A DNA stretch of 57,347 bases from Burkholderiales bacterium (GCA_020848435.1 JADLAC010000012.1:1-57347); one strand, 5' to 3'; positions 28,904 to 38,914 are shown, counted from the stretch's first letter. Made by a program: numbers and translations. The notes: generated from the sequence alone by a model not told the origin.

Positions 28904-30067
28904 ATGACCGACGCTGCCAGCGCCCCTTCGTTACTGTTCACGCCGATCAGGCTGCGCCAGGTGAGCGCGCGCAACCGCGTGGTCGTATCGCCGATGTGCC
29001 AGTACGCCTCCGAGGATGGCGGCCCGACCGATTTCCACCTCGTCCACCTCGGCAAGTTCGCGCTCGGAGGCGCCGGCATCGTGTTCTGCGAGGAAACCTC
29101 GGTCGACGAGTGCGGACGCAAGAGCCATCAATGCGCGGGGATCTACAATGCGCGCCACGTGACGCAGTACCGGCGGATCAACGATTTCCTGCGCGCGCAC
29201 GGCGCCGTGCCGGCGATGCAGATCGGCCATTCCGGACGCAAAGGCTCGGTCGCATCGCCCTGGGAAGCTTATCGGCCGCTGGCGCCGCAGGATGCCGCGC
29301 GCGGCATGCCGCCTTGGCAAACCATCTCCGCCAGCGCCATCGCACCCGACGAACGTACCCCGCCGCCGCGGGCGCTCGATCGCTGCGAGCTTTCACAGGT
29401 CGTGGCGAGCTGGCGGGAGGCCGCGCTTCGCTCCCTCGACGCGGGCTACGACATCATCGAAGTGCATGCCGCGCACGGCTATCTCATCCACCAATTCCTG
29501 TCGCCACTGGTGAACCAGCGCACCGACGCTTACGGCGGCGACCTCGGCGGGCGCATGCGCCTTTGCCTGGAGATCATCGAGGCCGTGCGCGCGGTGTGGC
29601 CGCAGGACCAGCCGGTGTTCCTGCGTGTATCCGCGGTCGATGGCTTGAACAGCCGCTGGAGCATGGATGATACGGTCGAGCTCGCGCGCGCCGCGAAGGA
29701 GCGCGGCATCGACGTCGTGACGACTTCGTCGGGCGGCATCAACGGACCGGGCACGGCGACCCTGGTGCCGCGCCGGCCGGGATACCACGTCGCCTATGCC
29801 GAACGCGTGCGCCGTGAGGCGCGCATGATGACGCTCGCCGTCGGGCTCATCACCGAGCCCGATCAGGCCGAGGCCATCCTGCGCGAAGGCCAAGCGGATT
29901 TGATCGGGCTGGCGCGCGAGCTGCTATGGAATCCGAATTGGCCCGCGCATGCCGCCAAGGCGCTGGGCGTGCCGGATCACCTGGACCTGTTGCCGTCCGG
30001 CTATGCCTGGTGGCTCAAGCGGCGCGACGCCATTCGCGAAGTGACGCGCGCGGCCGGACAAGCGTAA
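28904..30067 (+). CDS. NADH:flavin oxidoreductase, old yellow enzyme family (YqjM class)
   Basis: An FMN-dependent ene-reductase of 387 residues. Seen: NRVVVSPMCQYAS with the Cys (residue 32) typical of the YqjM/thermophilic-like class, QIGHSGRKGS, HAAHGYLIHQFLSPLVNQRTDAYGG and a C-terminal GLARELLWNPNWP. It would reduce activated C=C bonds using NAD(P)H. It starts 25 bp after the methyltransferase gene, so the two may be co-transcribed. It converges on the UGSC-partner gene, with a hairpin between them. Confidence 0.94.
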   Translation: MTDAASAPSLLFTPIRLRQVSARNRVVVSPMCQYASEDGGPTDFHLVHLGKFALGGAGIVFCEETSVDECGRKSHQCAGIYNARHVTQYRRINDFLRAHGAVPAMQIGHSGRKGSVASPWEAYRPLAPQDAARGMPPWQTISASAIAPDERTPPPRALDRCELSQVVASWREAALRSLDAGYDIIEVHAAHGYLIHQFLSPLVNQRTDAYGGDLGGRMRLCLEIIEAVRAVWPQDQPVFLRVSAVDGLNSRWSMDDTVELARAAKERGIDVVTTSSGGINGPGTATLVPRRPGYHVAYAERVRREARMMTLAVGLITEPDQAEAILREGQADLIGLARELLWNPNWPAHAAKALGVPDHLDLLPSGYAWWLKRRDAIREVTRAAGQA

Positions 30068-30077
30068 CCGCTCTCGG

Positions 30078-30106
30078 TGCCGGCGCCTCGGTCGCGCGCG
30101 CCGGCA
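30078..30106. terminator. Hairpin between convergent genes
   Basis: A 9-bp perfect stem (TGCCGGCGC at 30078-30086 and GCGCCGGCA at 30098-30106) in the 46-bp gap between the ends of the flavin oxidoreductase and UGSC-partner genes. It is well placed to end transcription in both directions, although no T-tract is present. Confidence 0.5.
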
Positions 30107-30113
30107 ACACGAT

Positions 30114-31235
30114 TCAACGCCGGCGAAAATCCTCGACCGATTTCGCCAAGCGTCCATCGCGGGTCGCGAGCGCGCGTGTGACCGCATGCGTGGCGCCGAA
30201 GGTCGGTATGACGGCCGAATGCTTGCCGGCGCCCCCGATCACCACGATCATGAATGCTTCCGGCCGGCGCACCATCGGCACCAGCGCCTCGTACCCGGCC
30301 TCGGCGTAGCGCCCCTCGAACAAGGGCGCGATGCGCAACCGCCGCTCGATGTTCTCCTTGGAAAACCGGCCCAGCGCAATCTGCGCCTGCTGGTAGATGA
30401 AGCGGCGCACATCGGCCTTCGACCAGCCCTGCGCGGCCACGGTCTTGGCGTGCTCCGGACCGAACAGGATGACCGGCTCGGCATCGTAGTACAGGTCGTT
30501 GTTGCCGGTGGTGGCGAGCGTACCCGCGATGGTCGTGCAGATGCCTTCGGCGGTATGGCTTTCGTGATCGTTGACGTTGTGCGGGCCTTCGGCACCGACC
30601 ACGGTGACCGTGCTCGCCTCGCGGGCGAAACCGCGCTCGAGGTGCAACGGCTCCCATGGGCTCGCGTCTTCGTTCTCGGCCGCGCAATAGGTGTATTTCT
30701 GCGGCGCGCCGAAGGTCGACATGTCGCCCAGCCCGGGGATGGCGCCGCCGATATTGACCAGCGCGAAGCGGATCGCGCGCCCGATCGTGGCGTTCGCCTG
30801 CACTCCGGGGCCGAACGCGTTATGGCCCGCGTTGATGCCGAGCTCGCGCGCGATCGGGCCGTTGACGATCACGAGCGGCGCACACTGGTGCGTGGTCGCC
30901 TGGATGCCGTAGAGATTGAAGGCCGGGTCGCACAGCGCATCGACGGTCGCGACAATGAGCGGGAAATACTCCGGCCGGCATCCCGCCATGACCGCGTTGG
31001 CAGCAAGCCGCAGCGGCGTCGCCTCGCCGTAGCGCGGGGCCATCTTACCGATCGGCTCATGCCAGGGCCGATCGCAATAAGCGAGCATCTGTTCGATCCG
31101 TGCCGGCGTGGGCGGCACGATGGGTAGGCCGTCGCTCCAGCCCTTGGCGCGAAAGAGCGCATTGACGGCGTCGAAATCGTCGTCCGACTCAATGGTCGCG
31201 CCAGGCGCGGCGAGCAGTGCGGACAGATCGCTCAT
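30114..31235 (-). CDS. UGSC-partner family protein
   Basis: A protein of 373 residues; the gene overlaps the UGSC selenoprotein gene by 4 bp (ATGA), so the two are translationally coupled. Motifs shared with the copy at 12212-13258: DGLPIVPPT, ANAVMAGCRPEYFP, VIVNGPIARELGINAGHNAFGPG, ANATIGRAIRF, ASPWEPLHLERGFAREAS and AFMIVVIGGAGKHSAVIPT. Cytoplasmic. No reaction is known to me. The coupling suggests that the two proteins form one enzyme, with the selenocysteine subunit giving the redox or nucleophilic centre. AAGGAG precedes the ATG at 31235. Confidence 0.9.
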   Translation of the reverse strand: MSDLSALLAAPGATIESDDDFDAVNALFRAKGWSDGLPIVPPTPARIEQMLAYCDRPWHEPIGKMAPRYGEATPLRLAANAVMAGCRPEYFPLIVATVDALCDPAFNLYGIQATTHQCAPLVIVNGPIARELGINAGHNAFGPGVQANATIGRAIRFALVNIGGAIPGLGDMSTFGAPQKYTYCAAENEDASPWEPLHLERGFAREASTVTVVGAEGPHNVNDHESHTAEGICTTIAGTLATTGNNDLYYDAEPVILFGPEHAKTVAAQGWSKADVRRFIYQQAQIALGRFSKENIERRLRIAPLFEGRYAEAGYEALVPMVRRPEAFMIVVIGGAGKHSAVIPTFGATHAVTRALATRDGRLAKSVEDFRRR

Positions 31236-31771
31236 GGGGCATGCTCCTTCACCAGCGCGACCAGTTGCGGCAAGGCCGCCTCGACGCGGCTTTTCACTTG
31301 CGCGAGGTCGATGCCGCCGAGCGGATGCGGGATGCGCAACAACGGCAGATCGGGCACCCCGAAGGTGCGCGCCTGCGCCTGTCCCAGCTTGAGGAAGGGA
31401 TCGGAGCACACGACCGCGGTGATCAGCCCGCGCTTACGCAGCTCGGCCATGTCGTGGACACTCCACGACGTGCACGAGCCTCAATCGGCCATGGCGCTGA
31501 TGACGACGTCGGCTTCCTCGGCGAGCTGGTCGAGCACCTGCGTTTCGGCTGGCAGGCTGGGCGTGGGCTTGCGCAGCGAGACGACCGAATCGACCTCCAT
31601 CCGGGCCTTCACGCCCTCGACCAGCATGGCGAGCAGGTGATCGGCGTTGCTCTTGCTGTTGTCCAGCGTGCCGAGGCGCAGCCTCTTGCCGCCGATCGCA
31701 CGCTGGCCGGCGGCTGCGGCGGCTTGCTGTACGGGCGCCTCGGGAACGACGAGCACGATCTTGTTGGGCAT
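31232..31771 (-). CDS. UGSC family selenoprotein, Sec at codon 97
   Basis: A protein of 179 residues read through an in-frame TGA at 31481-31483. Before it: MPNKIVLVVPEAP, LGTLDNSKSNADHLLAML, ADVVISAMAD. Then U-GSCTSWSVHDMAELRKRG. After it: ITAVVCSDPFL, FGVPDLPLLRIPHPLGGID. Both halves are in the same frame and match the UGSC family, known to occur with either U-G-S-C or C-G-S-C; the motif resembles a redox-active or nucleophilic pair (residues 97 and 100). The start at 31771 has AGGAG seven bases upstream. A near-perfect hairpin lies right after the TGA (31441-31479). Conventional gene finders would split it into two ORFs. Family function is unknown. Confidence 0.9.
31441..31479 (-). promoter_or_regulatory. 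Candidate bacterial SECIS hairpin in the UGSC mRNA
   Basis: On the minus strand the RNA starts one base after the UGA. Outer stem GCUCG/CGAGC (31475-31479 with 31441-31445), then a symmetric 5+5 nt internal loop with two possible pairs, then a perfect 8-bp stem GUCGUGGA/UCCACGAC (31462-31469 with 31451-31458) capped by GUG. The apical loop begins 19 nt after the UGA with a G. This fits the bacterial SECIS pattern closely. Confidence 0.75.
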
Positions 31772-31849
31772 GGCGCGCTCCTGACAAAGCGATGGCCGCA
31801 TTTTGCGGCAAATCCCGGCCGCAGGTAAGCGCGAGCTGCGGCGATCGGC

Positions 31850-32680
31850 TCAGCGCACCCGTGACGGGTCCCAGGAAGTCCGATAGCCAGCGTCGAGCCG
31901 ATCGAGCTTCGCCATGTCGGAGTGGTCGAGCGCGAAGTCGTACAGCGCAGCGTTTTCTTCGATGCGTGCGCGCCGCGACGATTTCGGAATCGCGCACACG
32001 CCGTGCTGCAACGCCCAGCGCAGGAGGACCTGGGCGCCGGTCTTGCCGTGCTTGCCGGCGACCTCGAGGATCGCCGGATGGCGTAGCTTGTCGCCGTGCG
32101 TGAGCGGACAGTAGGCCGTGAGCGAGATGCCATTCGCCACGCAGTAATCCAACAGCTCGCGCTGATACAGGAAGGGGCTGAGCTCGACCTGGTTGTTGGC
32201 CGGGACGACGGCGCACGCACGCAGCAGCTCCTCCAGGTGCGCGACGGTGTAGTTGCTGACCCCGATCGAGCGGCAGCGGCCGCGGCGCCGAATCTCTTCG
32301 AGCGCGCGCCAGGAGTCGGCGCGCTTGCCCGGCTCGGGCCAATGGATGAGATAGAGATCGACGTAATCGAGCCCCAGGCGCTCGAGGCTGCGATCGAAGG
32401 CGTCCAACGCCGAAGCATAACCCTGGTCCGCGTTCCACAATTTCGTGGTGACGAAAATCTCGCCGCGGGCAATGCCGGACTCGCGCACCGCGCGGCCCAC
32501 GTCGCGCTCGTTGCCGTACAACGCGGCGGTGTCGATGTGCCGATAGCCCACTTCCAGCGCACGCGCGGCCGCGCGCCGGCACGCGCCGCCGTCGGCGATC
32601 TGATAGGTGCCGAAACCGAGCAGCGGCATCGATGTGCCGTCGTTCAGGCGAATCGCGGTATCGATGGCAAGCTCGGGCAT
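31850..32680 (-). CDS. Aldo/keto reductase
   Basis: A TIM-barrel NADPH reductase of 276 residues. The catalytic tetrad is visible: Asp50 and Tyr55 (GYRHIDTAALYGNE), Lys near 80 (VTTKLWN) and His near 113 (LIHWPEP). Also ISVSNY-type segment GVSNYTVAHL and the C-terminal NADPH-binding AIPKSSRRARIEENA. It reduces aldehydes or ketones such as methylglyoxal or 2,5-diketogluconate; the real substrate is unknown. It lies 78 bp upstream of the UGSC gene on the same strand and could be its operon leader. A TACAAT -10-like box lies on the minus strand at 32734-32739. Confidence 0.93.
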   Translation of the reverse strand: MPELAIDTAIRLNDGTSMPLLGFGTYQIADGGACRRAAARALEVGYRHIDTAALYGNERDVGRAVRESGIARGEIFVTTKLWNADQGYASALDAFDRSLERLGLDYVDLYLIHWPEPGKRADSWRALEEIRRRGRCRSIGVSNYTVAHLEELLRACAVVPANNQVELSPFLYQRELLDYCVANGISLTAYCPLTHGDKLRHPAILEVAGKHGKTGAQVLLRWALQHGVCAIPKSSRRARIEENAALYDFALDHSDMAKLDRLDAGYRTSWDPSRVR

Positions 32681-32934
32681 GGGGTCTCCGGGACGCGCGC
32701 AAGGACGAGCGACAAGCGCGCGCGGCTGCTAGCATTGTAGTCGCACGACGCCGAGCCGCACGCTCATCGTAGCGTTGCGCTCGACTCGGACGCGCGTTGC
32801 GTGCCCGTGGCGCAGAGCTGCGCAATGCGGAGCGCCCGCCAGACCCGGCTTCATGCGACAGCAACGGGACTTCGCCGGAGCTTTACAGCATCTCCGCGCC
32901 CAGGGCAACAGCCATCCCGTTCCGTCGTGCGCAG

Positions 32935-33930
32935 TCATGCGGAGTAGAAAATCTCTTGCAATTCCTTTCGATCCCGCGTCTTACCGAGCGCGTACATCAG
33001 CAGTAGCCGCGCCTTCCGCGGTTTCAGGTCTTCCGCCATGATGGCTCCCGCGTCCAGCAGCGCCTTGCCGCCGCCGGCGAAACCGTATACCGGATAGACC
33101 TGGCCGTTCGGCAGATTGGTGGTCAGCACCACGGTGATACCGCCTTCCATGGCCTTCACCAGTGCGTTGTGCATCGCGGTGTTCACGTTTCCCGTGTTGA
33201 CTCCCTGGACGACGATTCCCGATACCTTGCGCTCGACGCACGCATGAACGAGATGCCCGTCGCATTCCGAATACATCATTACGATGTCGACTCGGGTATC
33301 GATGTCGTCGACCGAAAAGTGCGGGCGGCGCGTCGGTCGGCGATAGATCCTGACCTTGTCGTAGTAGGTGTTGCCGAGCAATCCGTGGTCACCGGACATG
33401 TAGGCCTCCACGGAGTTGGCATGCCGCTTCACAACATCCCTTGCGGCATGGATTTGGTCGTTCAGGGTAACGAGCACTCCCATGTCGCGAGCGTGCGCAG
33501 ATGCGGCAATATGGGTAGCGCTCAGGATGTTGCGTGGGCCGTCGGTGTCCCAGATCGACGCGTTGCGCGCTGCGCCGGTAAAGACGACCGGGCGACTTTC
33601 GTGCAAGCCGAGATCTACGAAGTAAGCGGCTTCGTCTGCGAGACCTGTGCCATGGGTCACGACTATGCCGCTGAGATCGCCATCCTCATCGAATATCTGC
33701 CTGAGCCTATGGACGAGCGGCCTCCACGTGGTTGGACCCATATCGGTGCCAGGCAAGCACATGAAGTCCTCGACTTCGATTCGCGCCGCGCTACTCAAAG
33801 CAGGAACGGTAGCGATCAGATCTTCTCCGCTCAATGCCGGCACGGCACCGCCGCTTATGGGATCGACCTTCATGCATATCGTGCCGCCCGTTGTGATGAT
33901 TCGTACCCTTGCCGCAACCCCGGATGTCAT
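32935..33930 (-). CDS. Asparaginase/glutaminase family protein with altered catalytic site
   Basis: A protein of 331 residues with the L-asparaginase fold: ITTGGTICM (nucleophile Thr near 14), VVTHGTGLADEAAYFVDL, NDQIHAARDVVKRH (Lys168) and VVLTTNLPNGQVYPVYGFAGGG. In asparaginases the second motif is HGTD; here the catalytic Asp is Gly96. The other catalytic residues are kept, so the substrate or mechanism may differ. The gene reads as less GC-rich than its neighbours, a possible sign of transfer. No signal peptide. The ATG follows GAGGGG. Confidence 0.88.
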   Translation of the reverse strand: MTSGVAARVRIITTGGTICMKVDPISGGAVPALSGEDLIATVPALSSAARIEVEDFMCLPGTDMGPTTWRPLVHRLRQIFDEDGDLSGIVVTHGTGLADEAAYFVDLGLHESRPVVFTGAARNASIWDTDGPRNILSATHIAASAHARDMGVLVTLNDQIHAARDVVKRHANSVEAYMSGDHGLLGNTYYDKVRIYRRPTRRPHFSVDDIDTRVDIVMMYSECDGHLVHACVERKVSGIVVQGVNTGNVNTAMHNALVKAMEGGITVVLTTNLPNGQVYPVYGFAGGGKALLDAGAIMAEDLKPRKARLLLMYALGKTRDRKELQEIFYSA

Positions 33931-33964
33931 GTCGCCCCTCGTCTGCTATCGTAGCCAATGGTAG

Positions 33965-34209
33965 CAGGCGTATCGGCTGGCATCGACGGGCACGAGCGTG
34001 CGTTCACGGAAGTCGGTGTTCCATCTCGGCCCGGTCTTCGGCCTGCCGTGGGGGATCGTGTTCCTCGACCAGCCGATTACAATGGCATTGCTGTTCGGCG
34101 CCGGCCTGGTCATCGCGGGCATCGGCTTGGCGATCGGGATCGGCGGGAGCGGGTTCACGCTCGCCGTTGCGCGCATCCGCGGTTCATGTAGTGCAAGCGG
34201 AGGGGGACG

Positions 34210-34213
<4 letters not shown>
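33965..34213 (+). pseudogene. C-terminal fragment of an EamA/DMT-type transporter
   Basis: From just after a TAG at 33962 the frame reads RSRKSVFHLGPVFGLPWG, then IVFLDQPITMALLFGAGLVI and AGIGLAIG. This matches the last two transmembrane helices and the glycine-rich loop of EamA drug/metabolite exporters. No other part of the gene is present. The frame ends in the ATGA that begins the next gene. A GTG at 33998 could start a 71-residue membrane peptide, but a decaying remnant is more likely. Confidence 0.55.
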
Positions 34214-35424
<1,211 letters not shown>

Positions 35425-35477
35425 CGCGCGGAAATCGGCGACCACGTTTCCGCGGCTGCGAGTGAAAACCGCGCGGA

Positions 35478-35497
35478 AATCGGGGCGAGACCCGATT
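35478..35497 (+). terminator. Hairpin after the enolase-superfamily gene
   Basis: A 7-bp stem AATCGGG/CCCGATT with a 6-nt loop, about 50 bp after the stop and just before the end of the opposing small gene at 35504. A direct repeat (GCGCGGAAATCGG at about 35427 and 35471) lies next to it. Confidence 0.4.
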
Positions 35498-35503
35498 CCC
35501 CGA

Positions 35504-35689
35504 TCAAGCGAGCACGAGCACCGCGAGCATCATGCCCCCGCCGACGGTCAAGCCGATGGCGAGCGCCGCGCCGACCATCAGCGCGAGATCGCGCGCGACC
35601 GCGATCGGATCGCGCGCGCCCAAAGCCCGGCGCGCGTCCCCGGCACGGGGGTGGCTGCCTTCGTCAACGAGCTTCGCAGCCAGCGACAT
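35504..35689 (-). CDS. Possible small one-helix membrane protein
   Basis: A protein of 61 residues: a charged N-terminal half (LVDEGSHPRAGDARRALGAR), then a hydrophobic Ala/Gly/Leu/Val helix (LALMVGAALAIGLTVGGGMM) to the end. The ATG at 35689 has GAGG in front at normal spacing. I do not recognise the family. It converges on the preceding dehydratase gene. It could be a chance ORF in GC-rich DNA. Confidence 0.4.
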   Translation of the reverse strand: MSLAAKLVDEGSHPRAGDARRALGARDPIAVARDLALMVGAALAIGLTVGGGMMLAVLVLA

Positions 35690-35943
35690 GGATGACCTCG
35701 CGCGAATTGAATGTTGGCGCACCGTTCGGTACCGCACGGCCCGAACCCGTGGTGGATCCGCTGCCACGGGGATCCGCGGCGCGCGAGCCCTATTACATGG
35801 CCGTGGCCGGGCGCAGGCGCGCCGGCAATGTGGCTGCCGGGCGATCAATTCGGGCGCCAAGATGGCGAAGCGCCACGGCCGCTTGCGTGCGCCCGGCGAC
35901 TGTAGTATTCGACATTGGTCGAATTCGAGCTTCAACACCCCGC

Positions 35944-36636
35944 ATGAGCCGCTGGATCGCCATCGTGGAAGACGATCCTTCCATCCGCGAGAACTACGCC
36001 GACGCGCTGCGCAAGCAGGGCTATCAAGTCACGGGGTATGGCAATCGGCAGGATGCCATGCGCGCCTTTCAAAGCCGCCTGCCCCATCTTGCCATCATCG
36101 ACATCGGGCTGGCCGATGAAATCGACGGCGGCTTCGAGCTGTGCCGCGCCCTGCGCGCCATGTCGGCGACCATTCCGATCATCTTCCTGACGGCGCGCGA
36201 CAGCGACATCGACACGGTTTCGGGCCTGCGCATGGGCGCCGACGACTACCTCACCAAGGACATCAGCCTGCCGCATCTGTCGGCGCGGATCGCGGCGCTG
36301 TTTCGGCGCCTCGACGCGGCCCAGGCGCCGGCGGGCGCCGAGGAAGTGCTCGAACGCGGGAAGCTGCGCGTCGATCTGAGCCGCATGCGAGTGAGCTGGT
36401 CCGAGCAGCCGGTCGATCTCACGGTCACCGAGCTTTGGATCGTGCACGCGCTCGCCCGCCACCCTGGCCACGTCAAACACCGCGACCAGCTCATGCGCGA
36501 TGCCCGCATGGTGGTCGACGACACCACCGTCACCTCGCATATCAAGCGCATCCGGCGCAAGTTCAACGACGTCGATCCGCACTTCGACTGCATCGAAACC
36601 GTTTACGGCATGGGTTACCGCTGGAAATCGGAATGA
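35944..36636 (+). CDS. Response regulator, OmpR-type, PdsR-like
   Basis: A protein of 230 residues with an N-terminal receiver (AIVEDDPSIRENYADALR, phosphoacceptor Asp in LAIIDIGLAD near residue 54, Lys in LTKDIS) and a C-terminal winged helix (VDLTVTELWIVHALARHPGHV, TSHIKRIRRKF, TVYGMGYRW). The sequence resembles the response regulators annotated with proteobacterial dedicated sortase systems (PdsR). Its stop overlaps the kinase start as ATGA. No sortase or sortase substrate is in the window, so the target genes are elsewhere or the system has changed role. Confidence 0.9.
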   Translation: MSRWIAIVEDDPSIRENYADALRKQGYQVTGYGNRQDAMRAFQSRLPHLAIIDIGLADEIDGGFELCRALRAMSATIPIIFLTARDSDIDTVSGLRMGADDYLTKDISLPHLSARIAALFRRLDAAQAPAGAEEVLERGKLRVDLSRMRVSWSEQPVDLTVTELWIVHALARHPGHVKHRDQLMRDARMVVDDTTVTSHIKRIRRKFNDVDPHFDCIETVYGMGYRWKSE

Positions 36637-38807
36637 GGCCGCTGCGCCTGGGCTTGAGCATCCGGGCGAAGATGCTGCTGGTATCGTGCGTGCTGCTCGC
36701 CATTCCCTGGATCGCCTACCTGTATGCCGGAGAGCTGGAGCAGATCCTGCGCGAGACGCAGGAGAGCGCCGTCGTCAACACCGCGCGCGCCATCGCCACG
36801 GCATTGAACGACCGGCCGAGCCTGTTCCAAGCGCCGGCGCGCGAGGCCGCCGGCAACGCATCCAACGCGATCGTCGCCTACAAGCTGCCCCAGCCGATCG
36901 AGCTCGACGGCAGGCTGGACGACTGGCTGCGCCAAGGCGTCGAGCTGCGCGCGCTCGGCCGCGAGCATGTCATCGAACAGGCCGAAGACGCCGACGTCGC
37001 ACCCATCACGCTGTGGCATGCGCTCGGCGTCTACGACAATTACGTCTACGCGGCCTTCGAGGTGATCGACGAGCAGATCGTCTATCGCGATCCGGCCAAT
37101 CCGCGCGTGGATGCGGCCGACCACGTGCGCATCGGGCTGCACACGCCCTGGGGCGAGCTGCGCCGCTACATCGTCTCGGCCCAGGCCGGCGGCCAAGTAA
37201 GCGCGATGCAGGTGCCGACCGATGCGACCAGCCCGGCGCGCGCGCAGCTCGAAACGCGCATTCAGGGCTTCTGGCGCGAAACCGTGTCGGGGTTCAACCT
37301 GGAGCTGCGCCTGCCGCGGGCGATGCTTGGTCCTCGCCTCGGCTTCGCCTTCGCCGACGTCGACGACCCCGACACCCGCGCCATACGCTCCATCGTCGGC
37401 TCGATCGGCCCGGAAGGCAAGGAAAGTCTCGGCACGGCGATGGTGCCTCCGCCGGAAGCGGTGCAGATCGTGCGCTCGCTGTCGCGGCCCGGCACGCGCG
37501 TGTGGATCGTCGGCCCCGACCGGCGCCTGGTCGCGCGCACCGGCATGCTGCGCAACACGGCCGACCCGGCGAGCGCGGGTGAGGACAACGCCGAGCACGG
37601 CTTGCTCGCGCGCGCCGAGGCGCTGCTGCGCCCGCTCTATCGCTATGTCATCGCCCCCGCGCCGACGCTCGGCGTGGAGCCGGAGCCGTACGCACCGCTC
37701 TATCCGGGCGCGGCGGCCGAAGCGGCGCTGTCCGGACGGGTCGTGAGCGCGCGCCGAGCCGTCGAGACGAGCCCGATCGAGATACTAGCGACCGCGCACC
37801 CGGTCTGGGCCGACGAGCGCGTGATCGGCGCCGTGGTGGTCGAAGAGACGACCCAGGGCGTGCTCGCCGTACGCCAGCGCTTGCTCGAGCGCCTGCTTTC
37901 GCTTGCACTGGGAGCGTTCGTTGTGGTCGCGCTCGCGCTGTTCGTCTTCGCCACCCGGCTCGTGATCCGCATCCGGCGCCTGCGCGACGAGGCCGAGCAA
38001 GCGATCGACTCGGCCGGCCGGCTGCGCGCGGTAACCGCGAGCTCGGCCGCCGGCGACGAGCTCGGCGACTTGTCGCGCAGCTTCTCCAGCGCGCTCGATC
38101 GCCTGGCGCAATACACGCAGTACCTGGAGAGTCTTGCCACCCGCTTATCGCACGAGCTGCGCACGCCGATCACGGTGGTGCGCTCGTCGCTGGAGAACCT
38201 GAAGCTGCACACCCTCCCCGCGGAGGCCGACGTCTACGTGCAGCGCGCGGAACAGGGGCTCGCTCGGCTCGCGACCATCATCACGCGCATGACCGAGGCG
38301 ACGCGCCTGGAGCGCATGATGCGCGATGCCGAACGCGAGCGCTTCGATCTGCGCGCCGTCGTCACGGGTTGCGTGGAAGGCTATCGTATCGGCTACGCCC
38401 CGAAGCGCTTCGAGCTCGTCTGCACGCAAGAGCCGGTCTACCTGAGCGGCGTCCCCGATCTGATCGCACAAATGCTGGACAAGCTCGCCGCCAACGCCGT
38501 GGATTTCACCCGCGGCGACCATCCGATCGAGGTGGAGCTGCGCGCCACGGCGCAGGAGGCGCAGCTTTCGGTGCGTAACGTCGGTCCGCGCCTGCCCGCG
38601 GAGATCAGGAAACGACTGTTCCAGTCGATGGCATCGGTGCGCCCGCCCGCCGCGGGCGACGAACCCCATCTCGGCCTGGGCCTGTACATCGTGCACCTGA
38701 TCGCGGAGTTCCACCATGGCAAGGTGATCGCGCGCGACCGTACCGACGGCGAAGGCGTGGAGGTGGTGGTGCAGCTTCCGCTGCCGCGTCCTGCCGCAGC
38801 GTTCTGA
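36633..38807 (+). CDS. Membrane sensor histidine kinase, PdsS-like
   Basis: A protein of 724 residues. A transmembrane helix at about 14-32 (MLLVSCVLLAIPWIAYL), then a large periplasmic sensor of about 390 residues including a carbohydrate-binding-like beta domain (IELDGRLDDWLRQG, LWHALGVYDNYVYAAFEV). A second helix at about 420-445, a HAMP-like linker, HisKA (LATRLSHELRTPITVVRSS, His near 506) and HATPase (MLDKLAANAVDF, GLGLYIVHLIAEFHHG). The sensor resembles kinases of proteobacterial sortase systems. It is cotranslated with the regulator at 35944-36636. Confidence 0.9.
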   Translation: MRPLRLGLSIRAKMLLVSCVLLAIPWIAYLYAGELEQILRETQESAVVNTARAIATALNDRPSLFQAPAREAAGNASNAIVAYKLPQPIELDGRLDDWLRQGVELRALGREHVIEQAEDADVAPITLWHALGVYDNYVYAAFEVIDEQIVYRDPANPRVDAADHVRIGLHTPWGELRRYIVSAQAGGQVSAMQVPTDATSPARAQLETRIQGFWRETVSGFNLELRLPRAMLGPRLGFAFADVDDPDTRAIRSIVGSIGPEGKESLGTAMVPPPEAVQIVRSLSRPGTRVWIVGPDRRLVARTGMLRNTADPASAGEDNAEHGLLARAEALLRPLYRYVIAPAPTLGVEPEPYAPLYPGAAAEAALSGRVVSARRAVETSPIEILATAHPVWADERVIGAVVVEETTQGVLAVRQRLLERLLSLALGAFVVVALALFVFATRLVIRIRRLRDEAEQAIDSAGRLRAVTASSAAGDELGDLSRSFSSALDRLAQYTQYLESLATRLSHELRTPITVVRSSLENLKLHTLPAEADVYVQRAEQGLARLATIITRMTEATRLERMMRDAERERFDLRAVVTGCVEGYRIGYAPKRFELVCTQEPVYLSGVPDLIAQMLDKLAANAVDFTRGDHPIEVELRATAQEAQLSVRNVGPRLPAEIRKRLFQSMASVRPPAAGDEPHLGLGLYIVHLIAEFHHGKVIARDRTDGEGVEVVVQLPLPRPAAAF

Positions 38808-38914
38808 GCGCGGTCTCGTGTAGAACAAGGTTAGAATGCCGCTGCCGGAAACAGTCCAGCATTCCCGTGTGCGCAACCGGTGCGCCCGACGGATCCTCAC
38901 GAGGTAACACAGGT

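Noticed and set aside
35692..35943. Upstream extension of the response regulator gene
   Set aside because: The receiver domain begins precisely at the ATG at 35944; the extension has no homology-like features.
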